Shown: piece after piece, positions 20,372-31,275 of the stretch
Layout of the letters: every line of letters starts with the position of its first letter
Numbering within the stretch: the stretch's first letter is position 1
Assembly (NCBI RefSeq): GCF_002858675.1
Contig: NZ_PJZF01000003.1
Coordinates: 294,113 to 358,112 of the forward strand
Direction: 5' to 3'
Source: Chimaeribacter californicus
Lineage (GTDB): Bacteria; Pseudomonadota; Gammaproteobacteria; Enterobacterales; Enterobacteriaceae
DNA length: 64,000 bases
Notes under the pieces: generated by a model
Seen by the model: the letters and a program-made list of their open reading frames with translations, nothing else
Database searches by the model: none
What the model was told of the DNA's origin: nothing
Translations under genes and position numbers: made by a program

Positions 20372-21562
20372 TCAGACTTCCGCCAGCCGCGTCATCCACG
20401 GGTAGTGGCCCACCGGCGGCCAGCCGTTAAGGTAACGGCGCAACATGTCCATCGCCACCATCGCGATGGTCTCCTGTTGCAGCACCGGGCTGTGGTGTTT
20501 CGCGCTGTAGCGCAGGGTCTGGCCGCGGGTACCGGCCGGGGTGTGCAGCGCCAGGCTGATCTCGCCCTCACGCAGTGACCCCACCGCCAGCGCCAGCGGT
20601 GCGCCCTGCTGTTCCGCCAGGTCTTGCGCCCGGCCCAGCAGCGCGTCCAGGGTGTCGTCGCTTTCCGGCAGCACCTCACCGGCCGCCAGCGGCACCCCGC
20701 CGCCCTGCAACCGCCAGCTGAGCAGCCCGGCGGTAAACTGCTCGCTCAGCGACACACGCAACGCCTGCGTCAGCATCTGCTCCGCCAGCCGCGACGGCAG
20801 GCCGCCGGTGCCCTCAAACAGCGTGCTTTCGCCGGCGACTTCGCGCACCCGCTCCCACGCCTGATGCATCGCGGCCTGCTGCGCGCGCGGCCCGGTAAGC
20901 TTCAGCTCAATAATCGGGGAGGAGGATCGGTAGCCCATCACCACGCCGTCCGGCAGCGCCAGGCCGTCCAGTTCGGAGGCCAGATCGCTCTCGCCACGGC
21001 CAAAGGTGGTCAGGCGCAGGCAGAGCGGCGGCTCCGCCTGCGGGAACTGTTGCCGCAGGCGCGGCACAATCTGCTGCTGCACCATCACTTTGAATTCAGA
21101 CGGCACGCCCGGCGTAAAAAACAGCCAACAGCGGTTCAGGCGCAGGCTGAAACCGCAGGCGGTGCCGACCGGGTTATCCAGCATCTCGGCGGTGGCCGGG
21201 ATCTGCGCCTGTTTGCGGTTTGCCGGGGCCATCTCCCGCCCACGCCCGGCAAAAAACGCCTCCATACGGGCGATCCACCCGGCATGTTCCACCAGCTCCA
21301 CACCGGCGGCGGTGGCGGCCGCCAGCGCGCTTAAATCATCACTGGTCGGCCCCAGCCCGCCGTTCACAATCAACACATCGGCGATCTGGCTGCGCTCCTG
21401 CAACACCGCCACCAGCGCCGACAGCTCATCGCCTACCGTCTCACGGCTGGTGAGCGGAAAGCCTTCGTTAAACAGGGTATCCGCCAGCCAGGCGGCATTG
21501 GTGTCGGTTATCTGGCCGTGCAGCACTTCATCACCGGTACTGAGCATCTCAACCCTAAGCAT
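20372..21562 (-). CDS. yfaY: CinA/MoaB-domain protein YfaY
   Basis: A 396-residue CinA-like protein. The N-terminal MoCF-type domain shows MLRVEMLSTGDEVLHGQITDTN, VLIVNGGLGPTSDDLSA and FFTPGVPSEFK. The C-terminal part (EQMLTQALRVSLSEQFTAGLLSWRL...) resembles the NMN-deamidase domain of CinA/PncC but is diverged. The canonical TGGL/GES catalytic motifs are not obvious, so enzymatic activity is uncertain. The ATG at 21562 has GGAGAG upstream. E. coli yfaY also lies in this neighbourhood, near yfaZ. Confidence 0.85.
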   Translation of the reverse strand: MLRVEMLSTGDEVLHGQITDTNAAWLADTLFNEGFPLTSRETVGDELSALVAVLQERSQIADVLIVNGGLGPTSDDLSALAAATAAGVELVEHAGWIARMEAFFAGRGREMAPANRKQAQIPATAEMLDNPVGTACGFSLRLNRCWLFFTPGVPSEFKVMVQQQIVPRLRQQFPQAEPPLCLRLTTFGRGESDLASELDGLALPDGVVMGYRSSSPIIELKLTGPRAQQAAMHQAWERVREVAGESTLFEGTGGLPSRLAEQMLTQALRVSLSEQFTAGLLSWRLQGGGVPLAAGEVLPESDDTLDALLGRAQDLAEQQGAPLALAVGSLREGEISLALHTPAGTRGQTLRYSAKHHSPVLQQETIAMVAMDMLRRYLNGWPPVGHYPWMTRLAEV

Positions 21563-21651
21563 CTTTCTCTCCTGCGCATCAATGTGCTTTACAGAGTAGG
21601 AAGCCCGGACGGTGATTACAATCCGCCGGACGTAAATAGGCACGGAAACAG

Positions 21652-21681
21652 AACAGGCCGGGACATGCCCGGCCTGTTTTT
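21652..21681. terminator. hairpin downstream of yfaZ
   Basis: An 11-bp stem AACAGGCCGGG/CCCGGCCTGTT with a five-base loop; a T run follows only on the plus strand. It lies between the yfaZ stop and the yfaY start, so on the minus strand it probably ends or attenuates the yfaZ transcript. Confidence 0.7.
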
Positions 21682-21695
21682 CACGGCGGTGTGGG

Positions 21696-22241
21696 TCAGA
21701 AGTTCAGGCTGGCGCCGATATAGGGGCCGTCCGCCACCACGTTGTCGCGGTGATCATCCTTGCCTGACATCGCCATGTAGCGGTAGCCGAGATCCACCGA
21801 AAGCAGCGGGATGACGTTCAGGCGCAGGCCGGCATTGGCCTCGGTATAGTCATTGATGCCGCTGGAGAGGGAATCCGGTGAGAAGTAGCCGTCGCCATAC
21901 AGCGCGAAGTAACGCCCCATCGGCAGTTCCAGGCCGCCGCCCACCGCCAGCGCATACCCTTCATCGCCATCCTTCGGCCCCATGTAAAGCGCCTTGCCGC
22001 CGACGGTGCCCATAAACGGCCCCAGCGGCAGGTTAAAGCCCAGCCCGAGCCCGGCGATGTCGCCGTCATTGTCGCTGTGCGCCCAGTTCAGGGTGGTGAC
22101 CAGCCCCGGCGACGAGGTGCCGAAGCCGACGCCGAGGTGAGTGTAGTGCTGGCCCGCCTGGCCGCTGACGCTGACTGCCTGGGCCGCACCAACACTGAGC
22201 AACAGCGCGGCGGCCAGGGCACTTTTCATTTTTTTCATCAT
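21696..22241 (-). CDS. yfaZ: outer membrane protein YfaZ
   Basis: A 181-residue protein with a signal peptide (MKSALAAALLLSVGAAQA) followed by alternating amphipathic strands typical of a small beta-barrel: YTHLGVGFGTSSPG, DIAGLGLGFNLPLGPFMGTVGGKALYMGPKDGDEG and the C-terminal GPYIGASLNF ending in Phe. It matches the YfaZ family of predicted porin-like outer-membrane proteins, whose function is unknown. Two consecutive ATG codons at 22241/22238 could serve as start; AGGA lies five bases before the first. Confidence 0.85.
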   Translation of the reverse strand: MMKKMKSALAAALLLSVGAAQAVSVSGQAGQHYTHLGVGFGTSSPGLVTTLNWAHSDNDGDIAGLGLGFNLPLGPFMGTVGGKALYMGPKDGDEGYALAVGGGLELPMGRYFALYGDGYFSPDSLSSGINDYTEANAGLRLNVIPLLSVDLGYRYMAMSGKDDHRDNVVADGPYIGASLNF

Positions 22242-22540
22242 GCATTCCTGTAGTGATTAAAACAAAGCGCATTCCCGGCGCAGAGTGTAAACCCGCGATC
22301 AAACCAAACCCGTGTTCTGGCGCATAAAAGCGGCAGGTAAAAATCATTACACCCACAGATTATGTGGCTGCAAACTACTGAATAAATAACCAATAGTAGC
22401 GATAACCGAGTCCGATTTGCCGTAGATCAACGCCTGCAGGAAGATAGGCGCGCAGAGTGGTACGGCCCTACACCGCCCCGCTTATCTCTCCCTTTCCGGC
22501 CGCAGGTTGCCGGGTATCACCACACAGCAGGACTAAAAAA

Positions 22541-23983
22541 ATGACAAAAAAATTTATGACGACATCAGCAGGTGCACCGGTTGTCAGTAATAACAATGTG
22601 ATGACCGCCGGTCGCCGCGGGCCGATGCTGCTCCAGGATGTCTGGTTCCTGGAGAAACTGGCGCACTTTGACCGCGAAGTGATCCCCGAGCGCCGGATGC
22701 ACGCCAAAGGCTCCGCCGCCTATGGCCGTTTCACCGTCACCCATGACATCACCCGCTACACCCGCGCCAAACTGTTTGCGGAGATTGGCAAGCAGACCGA
22801 GATGTTTGTGCGCTTCTCTACCGTGGCCGGTGAGCGCGGCGGCGCCGATGCCGAGCGTGACATCCGCGGCTTCTCAATGCGTTTCTACACCGAAGAGGGC
22901 AACTGGGATCTGGTCGGCAACGACACGCCGGTGTTCTACCTGCGCGACCCGCTGAAATTCCCTGACCTGAACCACGTGGTAAAACGTGACCCGCGCACCA
23001 ACCTGCGCAACCCGGTCTACAAATGGGATTTCTTCTCCCACCTGCCGGAAGCGCTGCACCAGCTGACCATCGACTTCAGCGACCGCGGCCTGCCGCGCTC
23101 CTACCGCCATATGCATGGTTTCGGCAGCCACACCTTCAGCTTTATCAACCATGACAACGAACGTTTCTGGGTGAAATTCCACTTCCGTACCCAGCAGGGC
23201 ATTGAGAACCTGATGGACGACGAAGCCGCCGAACTGATTGGCCGTGACCGCGAAAGCTCGCAGCGTGACCTGTTCGAGGCGGTGGAAAACGGCAATTTCC
23301 CGCGCTGGACGATGTTCGTGCAGGTGATGCCGGAGAAAGAAGCCTCCCAGGTGCCGTATAACCCGTTTGACCTGACCAAAGTGTGGCCGCACGCCGACTA
23401 CCCGCTGATCGAAGTCGGGGAGTTCGAACTGAACCGTAACCCGGACAACTACTTCGCTGAAGTGGAACAGGTAGCGATGACCCCGGCCAACGTGGTGCCG
23501 GGCATCGGCTTCTCGCCGGACCGCATGTTGCAGGGGCGTTTGTTCTCCTACGGCGATGCGCACCGCTACCGTCTGGGCGTGAACCACCACCAGATCCCGG
23601 TGAACCAGCCGCGTTGCCCGTTCCATAACACCCACCGCGACGGCGCCATGCGCGTGGACGGCAACGGCGGGAACAACGGCCCGACCTATGAGCCGAACAG
23701 CTTCGGCCTGTTCCAGGAGCAACCGGACTACAGCGAGCCGCCGCTGTCACTGGAAGGCGCGGCCGACCACTGGAACCACCGCGAAGATGATGACTACTAC
23801 AGCCAGCCGCGCGCGCTGTATAACCTGCTGAGTGACGAGGAGCACCAGCGGATGTTTACCCGCATCGCCGGTGAACTGGCGCAGGTGCCGGAGAGCATCC
23901 GCCAGCGCCAGATCGATCTGTTCTTCAAGGTGCACCCGGAATATGGTCAGGGCATTGTGGATGCGCTGAATCTGGTGAGATAA
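22541..23983 (+). CDS. katA: monofunctional catalase KatA (clade 3, small subunit)
   Basis: A 480-residue heme catalase that converts hydrogen peroxide to water and oxygen, closely resembling Proteus mirabilis catalase. The catalytic His54 ([12 protein letters not shown]) and Asn127 ([12 protein letters not shown]) fall at the family positions; the heme-ligating Tyr is in [14 protein letters not shown] near 337. The ATG at 22541 has AGGA nine bases upstream; an in-frame start at 22457 would prepend unrelated sequence. It stands alone between yfaZ and menE with its own terminator. E. coli has no catalase here. I see no convincing OxyR site in the 299-base upstream gap. Confidence 0.95.
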   Translation: MTKKFMTTSAGAPVVSNNNVMTAGRRGPMLLQDVWFLEKLAHFDREVIPERRMHAKGSAAYGRFTVTHDITRYTRAKLFAEIGKQTEMFVRFSTVAGERGGADAERDIRGFSMRFYTEEGNWDLVGNDTPVFYLRDPLKFPDLNHVVKRDPRTNLRNPVYKWDFFSHLPEALHQLTIDFSDRGLPRSYRHMHGFGSHTFSFINHDNERFWVKFHFRTQQGIENLMDDEAAELIGRDRESSQRDLFEAVENGNFPRWTMFVQVMPEKEASQVPYNPFDLTKVWPHADYPLIEVGEFELNRNPDNYFAEVEQVAMTPANVVPGIGFSPDRMLQGRLFSYGDAHRYRLGVNHHQIPVNQPRCPFHNTHRDGAMRVDGNGGNNGPTYEPNSFGLFQEQPDYSEPPLSLEGAADHWNHREDDDYYSQPRALYNLLSDEEHQRMFTRIAGELAQVPESIRQRQIDLFFKVHPEYGQGIVDALNLVR

Positions 23984-23998
23984 GCTGCTGACGTGAAC

Positions 23999-24023
23999 AG
24001 GGCCGCAAGTGCGGCCCTTTTTT
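23999..24023. terminator. katA/menE bidirectional terminator
   Basis: The stem AGGGCCGC/GCGGCCCT with loop AAGT is followed by seven T residues. The T run reaches the menE stop codon, so the element lies exactly between convergent katA and menE. Confidence 0.9.
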
Positions 24024-25393
24024 TATGGCTGCGAGGCCACCCACTGCTGCACCTGATGGCGCGGGATTTTAATCCCGCCCTGCTTCAGGCTCTCCGGCAA
24101 GGAATAATAGGCCACCGGCCACTGAAAACGCGGCACCTGCCCCGCCAGCCAGTGCGTCAGGGCCTCCGGCTGCAACGTCCCGGTGGTTTCCAGCACCGCC
24201 ACCGGCCGCTGGCCAAACTGCACATCCTCCACCGGCACCACGAACACCTGCGTCACCTGTGGATGGCGCGCCAGTATCCGCTCAATCTCTTCCGGCTGAA
24301 TGCCTTCGCCGCCGCTGAAAAACAGGTTGTCGAGGCGGCCGAGGATGCGTAACTCCCCCGCCTCCATCACGCCGCGATCGCGGCTGTGGTACCAGCCTTC
24401 GTTATCCGCCAGCGGGTGCAGTACCCCGTCACGCCAGTACCCCGCCGCCTGCCCCGGCGCGCGGATCAGCACCTCTTCTTTCACTACCTTGATTTCACAC
24501 CCCGCCAGCGGCTGCCCGACGCCCGGTTGCGCATCGGCACGTTTGGCGCAGACGGTTGAGGCCATCTCCGTCATGCCGTAGCCGCACCAGCAGCGGATGC
24601 CCGCCTGTTCCGCCCGGCTGGTGAGCGCCGTGGGGATGGCCGCGCCGCCCAGCAGCACCGCGCGCAATGTCCCCGGCACGCAGCCCTGTTCCAGCAGCCG
24701 CCAGAGCTGGGTCGGCACCAGTGACGCATGGGTGCAGCCCGCCAGCGCCTCAGCCAGCGGCAGCTGCGGCCTGACCGCCAGCGCTGCCCCGGCCCGCAGC
24801 CAGCGCCAGACAATCCCCTGGCCGGAGACGTGAAACAGCGGCAGCGAGAGCAGCCAGCAGGCGTCTGCCGGGAAAGGGATCAGCGCCAGCACGCCCGCCG
24901 CGCTGGCAAGGTGCGCCGCGATGCTGTGCGCCGCCGCTTTCGGCAGCCCGCTGGAACCGGAAGTCAGCGTCAACGTCGCCAGCCGGGACGGCACAAACGC
25001 CACCGGCGCACAGCCGCCCGGCGGTAACGCCTGAACAGGCGGATAAAGCGGCGGCACGTCGCAGGTGACCGGCTCCGCGTGCTCGCGCAGGAAGGCCAGG
25101 GTCAGGCCGGGCAGCAACCGCGCCAGCAGCGCGGCCGGGAGTTGCGGGTTAAGCACCAGCACCCGCGCCCCGCACTGGATCAGCGCCAGATAATCGAGCA
25201 GCAGCGCGAGGCTGTTTTTGCCGCGCAGCGCCACGCCGCACCCTGCCTGCACGCCCTGCGCCTGATAATGCGCGGCACGCCTGTCCAGTTCAGCGGTGAG
25301 TTGCCGCCAGGTATAGCGCTCCTCTTCGCCGTGCAACGCCGGCTGATCGGGCCGCTGCCGCGCCCAGTGCTGCCACGGCCACGTCGTCAGCAT
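24023..25393 (-). CDS. menE: O-succinylbenzoate-CoA ligase MenE
   Basis: A 456-residue ANL-superfamily acyl-CoA synthetase that activates o-succinylbenzoate in menaquinone synthesis. The AMP-binding P-loop is [27 protein letters not shown] is the adenylate motif, and [24 protein letters not shown] marks the hinge to the C-terminal domain with the lysine near [10 protein letters not shown]. The start [13 protein letters not shown] at 25393 overlaps the menC end by seven bases, indicating translational coupling. It is the last gene of the men cluster. Confidence 0.95.
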   Translation of the reverse strand: MLTTWPWQHWARQRPDQPALHGEEERYTWRQLTAELDRRAAHYQAQGVQAGCGVALRGKNSLALLLDYLALIQCGARVLVLNPQLPAALLARLLPGLTLAFLREHAEPVTCDVPPLYPPVQALPPGGCAPVAFVPSRLATLTLTSGSSGLPKAAAHSIAAHLASAAGVLALIPFPADACWLLSLPLFHVSGQGIVWRWLRAGAALAVRPQLPLAEALAGCTHASLVPTQLWRLLEQGCVPGTLRAVLLGGAAIPTALTSRAEQAGIRCWCGYGMTEMASTVCAKRADAQPGVGQPLAGCEIKVVKEEVLIRAPGQAAGYWRDGVLHPLADNEGWYHSRDRGVMEAGELRILGRLDNLFFSGGEGIQPEEIERILARHPQVTQVFVVPVEDVQFGQRPVAVLETTGTLQPEALTHWLAGQVPRFQWPVAYYSLPESLKQGGIKIPRHQVQQWVASQP

Positions 25394-26349
25394 GACCAGA
25401 CCACCTGAAGATCGGCGGCGTGCCGCAGCGGCAGCGCACTGCCCGGCCACGGGCGCACCAGTTGCGCCGCCATCAAGGGCAGCGTATCCAGCCCCGGCGC
25501 GGTGCCGGGCGTCAGCCAGGCGGCCAGCCGCGCCAGTTGAGTCAGCCCCAGGCTGCTCTCCACCGACGAACTGATCACCACCGCCAGCCCGGCGGACTGC
25601 GCCTCCCGGATGCGCGCCTGCACCTGCGCCAGGCTGCCCATCAGCATCGGCTTTATCACCAGCGCCGCCAGGCCGGGTTCGGCCTCTACCTGAAAGCCAT
25701 CATCACGCACGGTTTCATCCCAGGCGAGCGGGATGCCGCTCTCCTGCGCAAACGCGCGTGATGCCTGCGGTGTGCGGCACGGCTCCTCCAGAAACGCTAT
25801 ACGCTTGCGCAACGCCGGGGCCACGTAGCGGGCGAACTGGCGCGCTTTTTCCGGCGTCCAGCTGCGGTTGGCATCCAGCCGCAAGTGCAGATCGGGCAGT
25901 GCTTCCAGCAGCAGCGTCACCAGCATGCCGTCACGCACCGCCTCATACAGCCCGACCTTCATCTTCGCCAGTTTCTGCCCCGCCAGCCGGGCAAACAGCG
26001 CATCCGGGTCGCCGTGGCATAACGGCACCGTGGTGAAATCAGCGGCCACCGGCAGCGCGCCGGTGAGCTCAGCCAGCGCGATGCTCAGCCCCCAGTCCAC
26101 GGACGGCACCCCGCTCGCGGTGAACTCACCGCCCGCCTGCCACACCGCCAGCCCGGCCTGCACCGCCGCCTGCGCCTCCGGCAATGTTTCATGGCTGAAG
26201 CCCGGCAGCGGGGCCACTTCGCCCCAGCCTTCGGCCGCGCCGTGGCGCAGCTGCACCAGCAACCCGTCGCGCTCCGCGACGTGCCGGTCACGCAGCACGG
26301 TGCCCGGCACCAGCGGCAAGCAGTAATGGTAAAGGGTCGCGCTGCGCAT
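25387..26349 (-). CDS. menC: o-succinylbenzoate synthase MenC
   Basis: A 320-residue enolase-superfamily enzyme that dehydrates SHCHC to o-succinylbenzoate. Active-site stretches visible are [13 protein letters not shown] (Lys acid/base), [10 protein letters not shown] (metal Asp), FLEEPC (metal Glu), LAWDETV (metal Asp) and [10 protein letters not shown] (second Lys). I chose the ATG at 26349, whose A is also the last base of the menB stop (TGATG, one-base overlap); a GTG one codon upstream is possible. Confidence 0.95.
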   Translation of the reverse strand: MRSATLYHYCLPLVPGTVLRDRHVAERDGLLVQLRHGAAEGWGEVAPLPGFSHETLPEAQAAVQAGLAVWQAGGEFTASGVPSVDWGLSIALAELTGALPVAADFTTVPLCHGDPDALFARLAGQKLAKMKVGLYEAVRDGMLVTLLLEALPDLHLRLDANRSWTPEKARQFARYVAPALRKRIAFLEEPCRTPQASRAFAQESGIPLAWDETVRDDGFQVEAEPGLAALVIKPMLMGSLAQVQARIREAQSAGLAVVISSSVESSLGLTQLARLAAWLTPGTAPGLDTLPLMAAQLVRPWPGSALPLRHAADLQVVWSC

Positions 26350-27206
26350 CACGGGTTCCGGGTAAATTTGCTGAAGTCCGGCGCGCGTTTCTGGTTGAAG
26401 GCGTTGCGCCCCTCCTGCCCCTCTTCCGTCATGTAGAACAACATGGTGGCGTTGCCCGCCAGCTCCTGCAACCCGGCCTGCCCGTCACAATCCGCATTCA
26501 GCGCCGCCTTCAGGCAGCGCAGCGCCATCGGGCTGTTTTGCAGCATCTCCCGGCACCAGCGCACGGTTTCACGTTCCAGCTCTGCCAGCGACACCACATG
26601 GTTCACCAGCCCCATCTCCAGCGCCTCGGCCGCGCCATACTGGCGGCAGAGGAACCAGATTTCACGCGCCTTTTTCTGGCCGACGATGCGCGCCATATAG
26701 GACGCGCCCCAGCCGCCGTCAAAAGAGCCGACCTTCGGCCCGGTCTGGCCGAACACGGCATTCTCCGCCGCCAGCGTCAGGTCACACATCATGTGCAGCA
26801 CGTGGCCGCCGCCAATTGCGTAGCCCGCCACCATCGCCACCACCGGCTTCGGGCAGGTGCGGATCTGGCGCTGGAAATCGAGCACGTTGAGGTGATGCGT
26901 ACCGGCTTCATCGCGGTAGCCGCCGTAGTCACCACGCACTTTCTGGTCGCCGCCGGCGCAGAAGGCTTTTTCACCTTCGCCGGTCAGGATAATAGTGCCG
27001 ATGCGGTCGTCATGGCGCGCATCGTCCAGCGCCCGCATCATCTCTTTCACCGTTTGCGGCCGGAACGCGTTGCGCACCTGCGGGCGGTTAATGGTGATTT
27101 TCGCGATGCCGTCCAGGGTTTTGTGGTAACGGATGTCGTCAAAACCGGTGCTGCAATCCTGCCAGTCAACCGGGGCGTACAGGGCGTTTTCATCGGGAGC
27201 GATCAT
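26349..27206 (-). CDS. menB: 1,4-dihydroxy-2-naphthoyl-CoA synthase MenB
   Basis: A 285-residue crotonase-fold enzyme that closes the naphthoquinone ring. It is the same length as E. coli MenB and nearly identical in key parts: [51 protein letters not shown] (oxyanion hole), [16 protein letters not shown], and the C-terminal [18 protein letters not shown]. The start [15 protein letters not shown] at 27206 has AAGGA seven bases upstream. It overlaps menC by one base; menH ends 13 bases before it. Confidence 0.97.
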   Translation of the reverse strand: MIAPDENALYAPVDWQDCSTGFDDIRYHKTLDGIAKITINRPQVRNAFRPQTVKEMMRALDDARHDDRIGTIILTGEGEKAFCAGGDQKVRGDYGGYRDEAGTHHLNVLDFQRQIRTCPKPVVAMVAGYAIGGGHVLHMMCDLTLAAENAVFGQTGPKVGSFDGGWGASYMARIVGQKKAREIWFLCRQYGAAEALEMGLVNHVVSLAELERETVRWCREMLQNSPMALRCLKAALNADCDGQAGLQELAGNATMLFYMTEEGQEGRNAFNQKRAPDFSKFTRNP

Positions 27207-27219
27207 ATTTATTCCTTGG

Positions 27220-27984
27220 TTAACAGCGGATAAGGGATAACAGGCGGTGGGCGAAGGCATCGGGGTGTGCGTGATGCACATTGTGCCCGCCCGGCAGCAG
27301 CGACAGCGGCAACCCGCGCGCGTCAGCCAGTGACCGGAAGCGGGCATCCTGCTCACCGCAGAGGTAATAAAAGGGGTGGCGCCACCGTTGCAGCGCGGCA
27401 TCCAGCGGCGGCTGGTGGCCAAGCGAGGTCGCCAGCAGCATCTGGGCGATGCCGGCGGGCTGATTGTGGCTGCGCAGTGCAATGAGCGCCTGTCGCTGCG
27501 GGCCGGTCAATTCAGCAAACAGTGGCTGGTGATACCAGTCCGCCAGCACCTGCGGCAGCGGCTGTTGCAGGAAACGTTGCGCCCAGTGGCGATCGCTCTC
27601 CAGCCGCGCCTGCCGTTCCGCCGGATGCAGCAAGCCGGGGTGGCTGCCCTCCACCACCAGCCCACACAGCCCGGCGGGCTGCCGGGCGGCGTGGTACATC
27701 GCCACACGGCCGCCCAGCGAGTAGCCAATCAGCCAGTAGCGTTCAATATTCTGCTGGCGCAACACGGCCGCCAGCTGGTGGTCCAGCGCGGCAAAGCCGG
27801 AGGCGCTGACGGCGGCGGAATCCCCATGCCCCGGCAGGTCAACCGTCAGGCAGGGCCAGTCACCGCACCGGGCCAGCACCGGCTGCCATTCACTGCCGCG
27901 CCCCAGCAAACCATGCAGGAACACCAGCCAGGGGCGGCGCCGATCGCCGGAAAGCGCGGGATACGCACAACAGGCCAGGCTCAT
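27220..27984 (-). CDS. menH: SHCHC synthase MenH (alpha/beta hydrolase)
   Basis: A 254-residue alpha/beta-hydrolase-fold lyase that eliminates pyruvate from SEPHCHC. The oxyanion motif is [12 protein letters not shown], the nucleophile Ser89 is in [13 protein letters not shown], the Asp lies in [10 protein letters not shown] and the His in [14 protein letters not shown], completing the triad. Its ATG overlaps the menD stop in an ATGA. Confidence 0.93.
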   Translation of the reverse strand: MSLACCAYPALSGDRRRPWLVFLHGLLGRGSEWQPVLARCGDWPCLTVDLPGHGDSAAVSASGFAALDHQLAAVLRQQNIERYWLIGYSLGGRVAMYHAARQPAGLCGLVVEGSHPGLLHPAERQARLESDRHWAQRFLQQPLPQVLADWYHQPLFAELTGPQRQALIALRSHNQPAGIAQMLLATSLGHQPPLDAALQRWRHPFYYLCGEQDARFRSLADARGLPLSLLPGGHNVHHAHPDAFAHRLLSLIRC

Positions 27985-29648
27985 TTCGCGCCCGCCTGTT
28001 GCAACTGCTGCAACATTTTTGCCCCGGCATCCGGCGCGGTACAGACTTCAATCAAGGTGGTGCCCTGCCAGCACCACGCCTCTTGCACTGCGGCCTCCAG
28101 TTCATGCCACTCTGCCGGGCTGGCATAACGCAGGCCAAACATCGCGGCCGCCGGTTTAAACGAGACCTGTTGCGGCATGCAGTAAAACTGCTCGCGCTCG
28201 GCTTCCGGCGTCGGCAGCAGCGAGAAGATGCGCCCGCCGTTATTATTGACCAGCAGGATCACCAACGGCGCAGGCGTATAGCGCAGCAGCGCCAGCGCGT
28301 TCAGGTCATACAGCGCGGAGAGATCGCCCAGCAGCAGCAGCGTTGGTTTGCCGGTAGCGCGCTGCACCCCGGCGGCGGTGGAGATCAGGCCGTCAATGCC
28401 GCTGGCTCCCCGGTTGCCGAACACCGGGTAACCGGCGGGCAGTTGTGCCAGCGCATCCACCAGCCGCACAATCAGGCTGTTGCCGATAAAGAGTTGCCCG
28501 TGCGCCGGCAGCAGCGCCGGTAGCCGGTGCGCCAGCATCGCCTCACCGAAGGTTTTAACTTCACGCGTGACCCGCTGCTGCGCCTGCGCGGCGCAGGCGG
28601 CCAGCACCGGTGCCCAGGGCTGACGCGCCAGCGGCGGATGCTGCGCCAGCCATGCCATGACCGGTGCCACAATACGGCGGCCGCGATGGTGCGCCGGGTC
28701 ACGCCGCCCCGGTTGTGCCTCAATCAGCCACCAGCGCGGCGGCAGGGCGCTGTCCTGCCATTGCAGCAGCCGTTTGCCGGTCAGGCTGCTGCCGAACTGC
28801 ACCACCAGCTCCGCTTCGGCCAGCGTGGCCCTGGCCTCCGGCGTAGCGAGCCACAGCTCCGCGCAAGGCAGCGGCTGGCCGGTCTGTGATTGCACATCCG
28901 CCAGCAGCGGCCAGCCCAGCGCCGCCGCCCAGCGCGCCACGGCCTCGCCTTCCTGCGCGCTCAGCCGCCCGGCCACCACCACGCCCCGCGCCTGTTGCCA
29001 GTGCGCCCAGTCGGGCTCCGGCATCACGTGATTCACGTCCGGCTGGGCGAGCCAGGGTTCACGCCCTGCCCACCAGTCGCCCAGCGCTGCCGACCAGGCC
29101 TGATGCGCGCCGTCCTCGCTGCCATATAGCGGCTCGGCAAACGGGCAGTTCAGGTGCAGCGCGCCACCGGTCAGCGACGCCATGGCGTTATCAACGGCTG
29201 ACACCAGCCAGGCCGCCGGGATAGCCGGGGTTGGGCGCGGCAGGTTGAGCACCGCCGCAGGGTGCGCGCCGAACATCCCCTCCTGCCGGATCGCCTGATT
29301 CGCGCCGCACGCCAGCAGCTCCGGTGGGCGATCCGCCGTCAGCATCACCAGCCGCTCGCCGCTCAGCCCGGCCTCAATCAACGCCGGGTAGAGGTTGGCG
29401 GCCGCCGTGCCGGAGGTGACGATCACTGCCACCGGCTGCCCGCTGCCTTTCGCCAGCCCCAGAGCCAGATGCCCCAGCCCGCGCTCGTCAAAATGGGTAT
29501 GGCACTGCAGCCGGGGATGGGCGGCAGCGGCCAGGGTTAACGGGGTAGAACGCGATCCGGGCGCAATACAGACATGCTGGATATGATGGCGGCTCAGCGC
29601 CTCAAGGAGTAAGGTCGCCCAGCGGCGATTAAATTCACTGGTTAACAT
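27981..29648 (-). CDS. menD: SEPHCHC synthase MenD
   Basis: A 555-residue thiamine-diphosphate enzyme that adds the succinyl semialdehyde from 2-oxoglutarate to isochorismate. The N-terminal domain has [16 protein letters not shown] and [38 protein letters not shown]; the ThDP/Mg site is [16 protein letters not shown]...[10 protein letters not shown] chose the ATG at 29648 ([21 protein letters not shown]), matching E. coli MenD; the upstream in-frame codons show no family similarity. menF lies 118 bases upstream, a wider gap than within the rest of the cluster. Confidence 0.96.
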   Translation of the reverse strand: MLTSEFNRRWATLLLEALSRHHIQHVCIAPGSRSTPLTLAAAAHPRLQCHTHFDERGLGHLALGLAKGSGQPVAVIVTSGTAAANLYPALIEAGLSGERLVMLTADRPPELLACGANQAIRQEGMFGAHPAAVLNLPRPTPAIPAAWLVSAVDNAMASLTGGALHLNCPFAEPLYGSEDGAHQAWSAALGDWWAGREPWLAQPDVNHVMPEPDWAHWQQARGVVVAGRLSAQEGEAVARWAAALGWPLLADVQSQTGQPLPCAELWLATPEARATLAEAELVVQFGSSLTGKRLLQWQDSALPPRWWLIEAQPGRRDPAHHRGRRIVAPVMAWLAQHPPLARQPWAPVLAACAAQAQQRVTREVKTFGEAMLAHRLPALLPAHGQLFIGNSLIVRLVDALAQLPAGYPVFGNRGASGIDGLISTAAGVQRATGKPTLLLLGDLSALYDLNALALLRYTPAPLVILLVNNNGGRIFSLLPTPEAEREQFYCMPQQVSFKPAAAMFGLRYASPAEWHELEAAVQEAWCWQGTTLIEVCTAPDAGAKMLQQLQQAGAK

Positions 29649-29766
29649 CTGAAGCCTATGCAACGTGCGGAGAAGAGGGGCAGTGATGCACGGCAACCGA
29701 TGCCGTGCGGGGGGAAGTATATTTTTTTTCAATGAATCGATTATTGATTTGAACCGGGTAAAGCGG

Positions 29767-31110
29767 CTATTGGGCGGCGGGGTCTTGTAACAAGGTGCGT
29801 AGCCCGGCGGCTTTGTTCTCTATCTCCTGCCACTCCTGCGCCGGGTCAGAGCCAGCCACAATGCCCGCCCCGGCGTAGAGGTGCACCTGATTGCCCTCCA
29901 GCCACGCGGCACGCAGTGATACGGCGAACTCCGACTGGCTGCGGGAGAGGTAACCCGCCGACCCGGCATACCAGCAGCGCGCGAACGGCTCATGGCCGAG
30001 GATAAACCGCCGGGCGGGCTGGCGCGGCAGCCCGGCCACCGCCGCCGTGGGTTGCAGCCGCGCCAGGCATACCGCATCATCGGCGGCGCGCAACTGGCCG
30101 TGGATGCCGCGCCGCAAGTGCTGCACGTTGCGCAGGCGCACAATTTCCGGCGGCATCACATCCAGCCCGTGCGCCGCACCCTGTAGCTGCCGGCAGATGT
30201 CATCCACCACCAGCCAGTTTTCACGCTGGTTTTTCTCACTCTTCATCAGCCAGTCTGCCAGCGCGGCCGCCTGGCTGTCGTCGTCATGGCCTGCTACCGT
30301 CCCGGCCAGTGCCTCGGTGGTGAGCTGATCCCCCTGCCGCAGGAACAGCCGCTCCGGGCTGGCGCTGAGAAAGGCCGAGGTGGGCGAGAATGCCATCAAA
30401 AAGTGATAACAGTGATGGTTGACCTTCTGGCTGGCCGCCAGCATCCGCCAGGCATCCACCGGCTGGCTGAAGGTCAGCACGGTTTTGCGCGCCAGCACCA
30501 CTTTCTCCATCGCGCCATCAGCAATCGCGGCCAGCGCGCGCTCCAGCATCGCCTCCCACCCTGCTTCATCCGGCTGGTGGCAGGCGTGGGTCAGCGTGAG
30601 GTGCAGCGGCAGTAATGGCGAAGCGGGCTGAAGCTGTTGCAGGAACGCGGCGGCACGGGCCAGATCGCCCTGTAAGGCGTGCGGGTCTGACAGGTTGAGG
30701 GTCAGTGTCAGGGTGTTGGCCTGCTGGTGTAAGGTCAGGCGCGGCACAAACAAGCAGGCCTGCTGCGCCCCGCCCGGCTGGGGCAGCGCGTCAAAGGCAT
30801 TCAGTCCCCAGACGCGCAGCCGCTCGGCCCCGTCCATGTGGTGCTGTAAAAACTGCCCCGCCTGCTCCGGGTCGGTAAATTGGGCCACCTGGCCACACAC
30901 CGCCACGGTTTCGTTGCCGTCACGCGGTTGCCAGTAAAACTTCGGGAAATGCGGCTGTGCCGCCAGCCACGCCGGCAACGGCAGGGGTTGCGGACTATAG
31001 AAGGTCAAAATCAGCTGCCTGACGCCGGTGGCATGGCAGATCGCCTCATCCTGTAAAGCCTGTTCAACCGCCGACATCAACTGTTGGAGACATCCGGAAA
31101 GTATCGTCAC
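29767..31110 (-). CDS. menF: isochorismate synthase MenF
   Basis: A 447-residue chorismate-utilising enzyme that makes isochorismate for menaquinone. The chorismate-binding domain shows [95 protein letters not shown] and [17 protein letters not shown]. There is no good ATG at the N-terminus. I chose the GTG at 31110 because GAGG lies five bases upstream; a TTG at 31128 would add six residues. Confidence 0.92.
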   Translation of the reverse strand: MTILSGCLQQLMSAVEQALQDEAICHATGVRQLILTFYSPQPLPLPAWLAAQPHFPKFYWQPRDGNETVAVCGQVAQFTDPEQAGQFLQHHMDGAERLRVWGLNAFDALPQPGGAQQACLFVPRLTLHQQANTLTLTLNLSDPHALQGDLARAAAFLQQLQPASPLLPLHLTLTHACHQPDEAGWEAMLERALAAIADGAMEKVVLARKTVLTFSQPVDAWRMLAASQKVNHHCYHFLMAFSPTSAFLSASPERLFLRQGDQLTTEALAGTVAGHDDDSQAAALADWLMKSEKNQRENWLVVDDICRQLQGAAHGLDVMPPEIVRLRNVQHLRRGIHGQLRAADDAVCLARLQPTAAVAGLPRQPARRFILGHEPFARCWYAGSAGYLSRSQSEFAVSLRAAWLEGNQVHLYAGAGIVAGSDPAQEWQEIENKAAGLRTLLQDPAAQ

Positions 31111-31204
31111 CGCAACCTCAATAACCAAAGATAAAGTAGGGGATTATACGTAGCCTGCGTGAGAAAAAAACCGTCTGTCATCTGCTGCCCCGGCCCGCAG
31201 CCAC

Positions 31205-31230
31205 AAAAAAGGGTGCACCTGAGTGCACCC
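31205..31230 (-). terminator. elaB terminator
   Basis: On the minus strand the stem GGGTGCAC/GTGCACCC with a four-base loop is followed by six T residues, 45 bases after the elaB stop. Confidence 0.88.
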
Positions 31231-31275
31231 TGTCAGTGTCCGGACTGCCTGTCGCTGGCGGCCCTGCATTATGCC

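Noticed and set aside
21601..21650. Possible REP-like inverted repeat (CCGGACGG...CCGCCGG)
   Set aside because: It is imperfect, single copy in the window, and does not match a known REP consensus.
22242..22540. OxyR site upstream of katA
   Set aside because: ATAG- and ATAA-like elements occur near 22395-22410, but the spacing and symmetry of the OxyR motif are not met.
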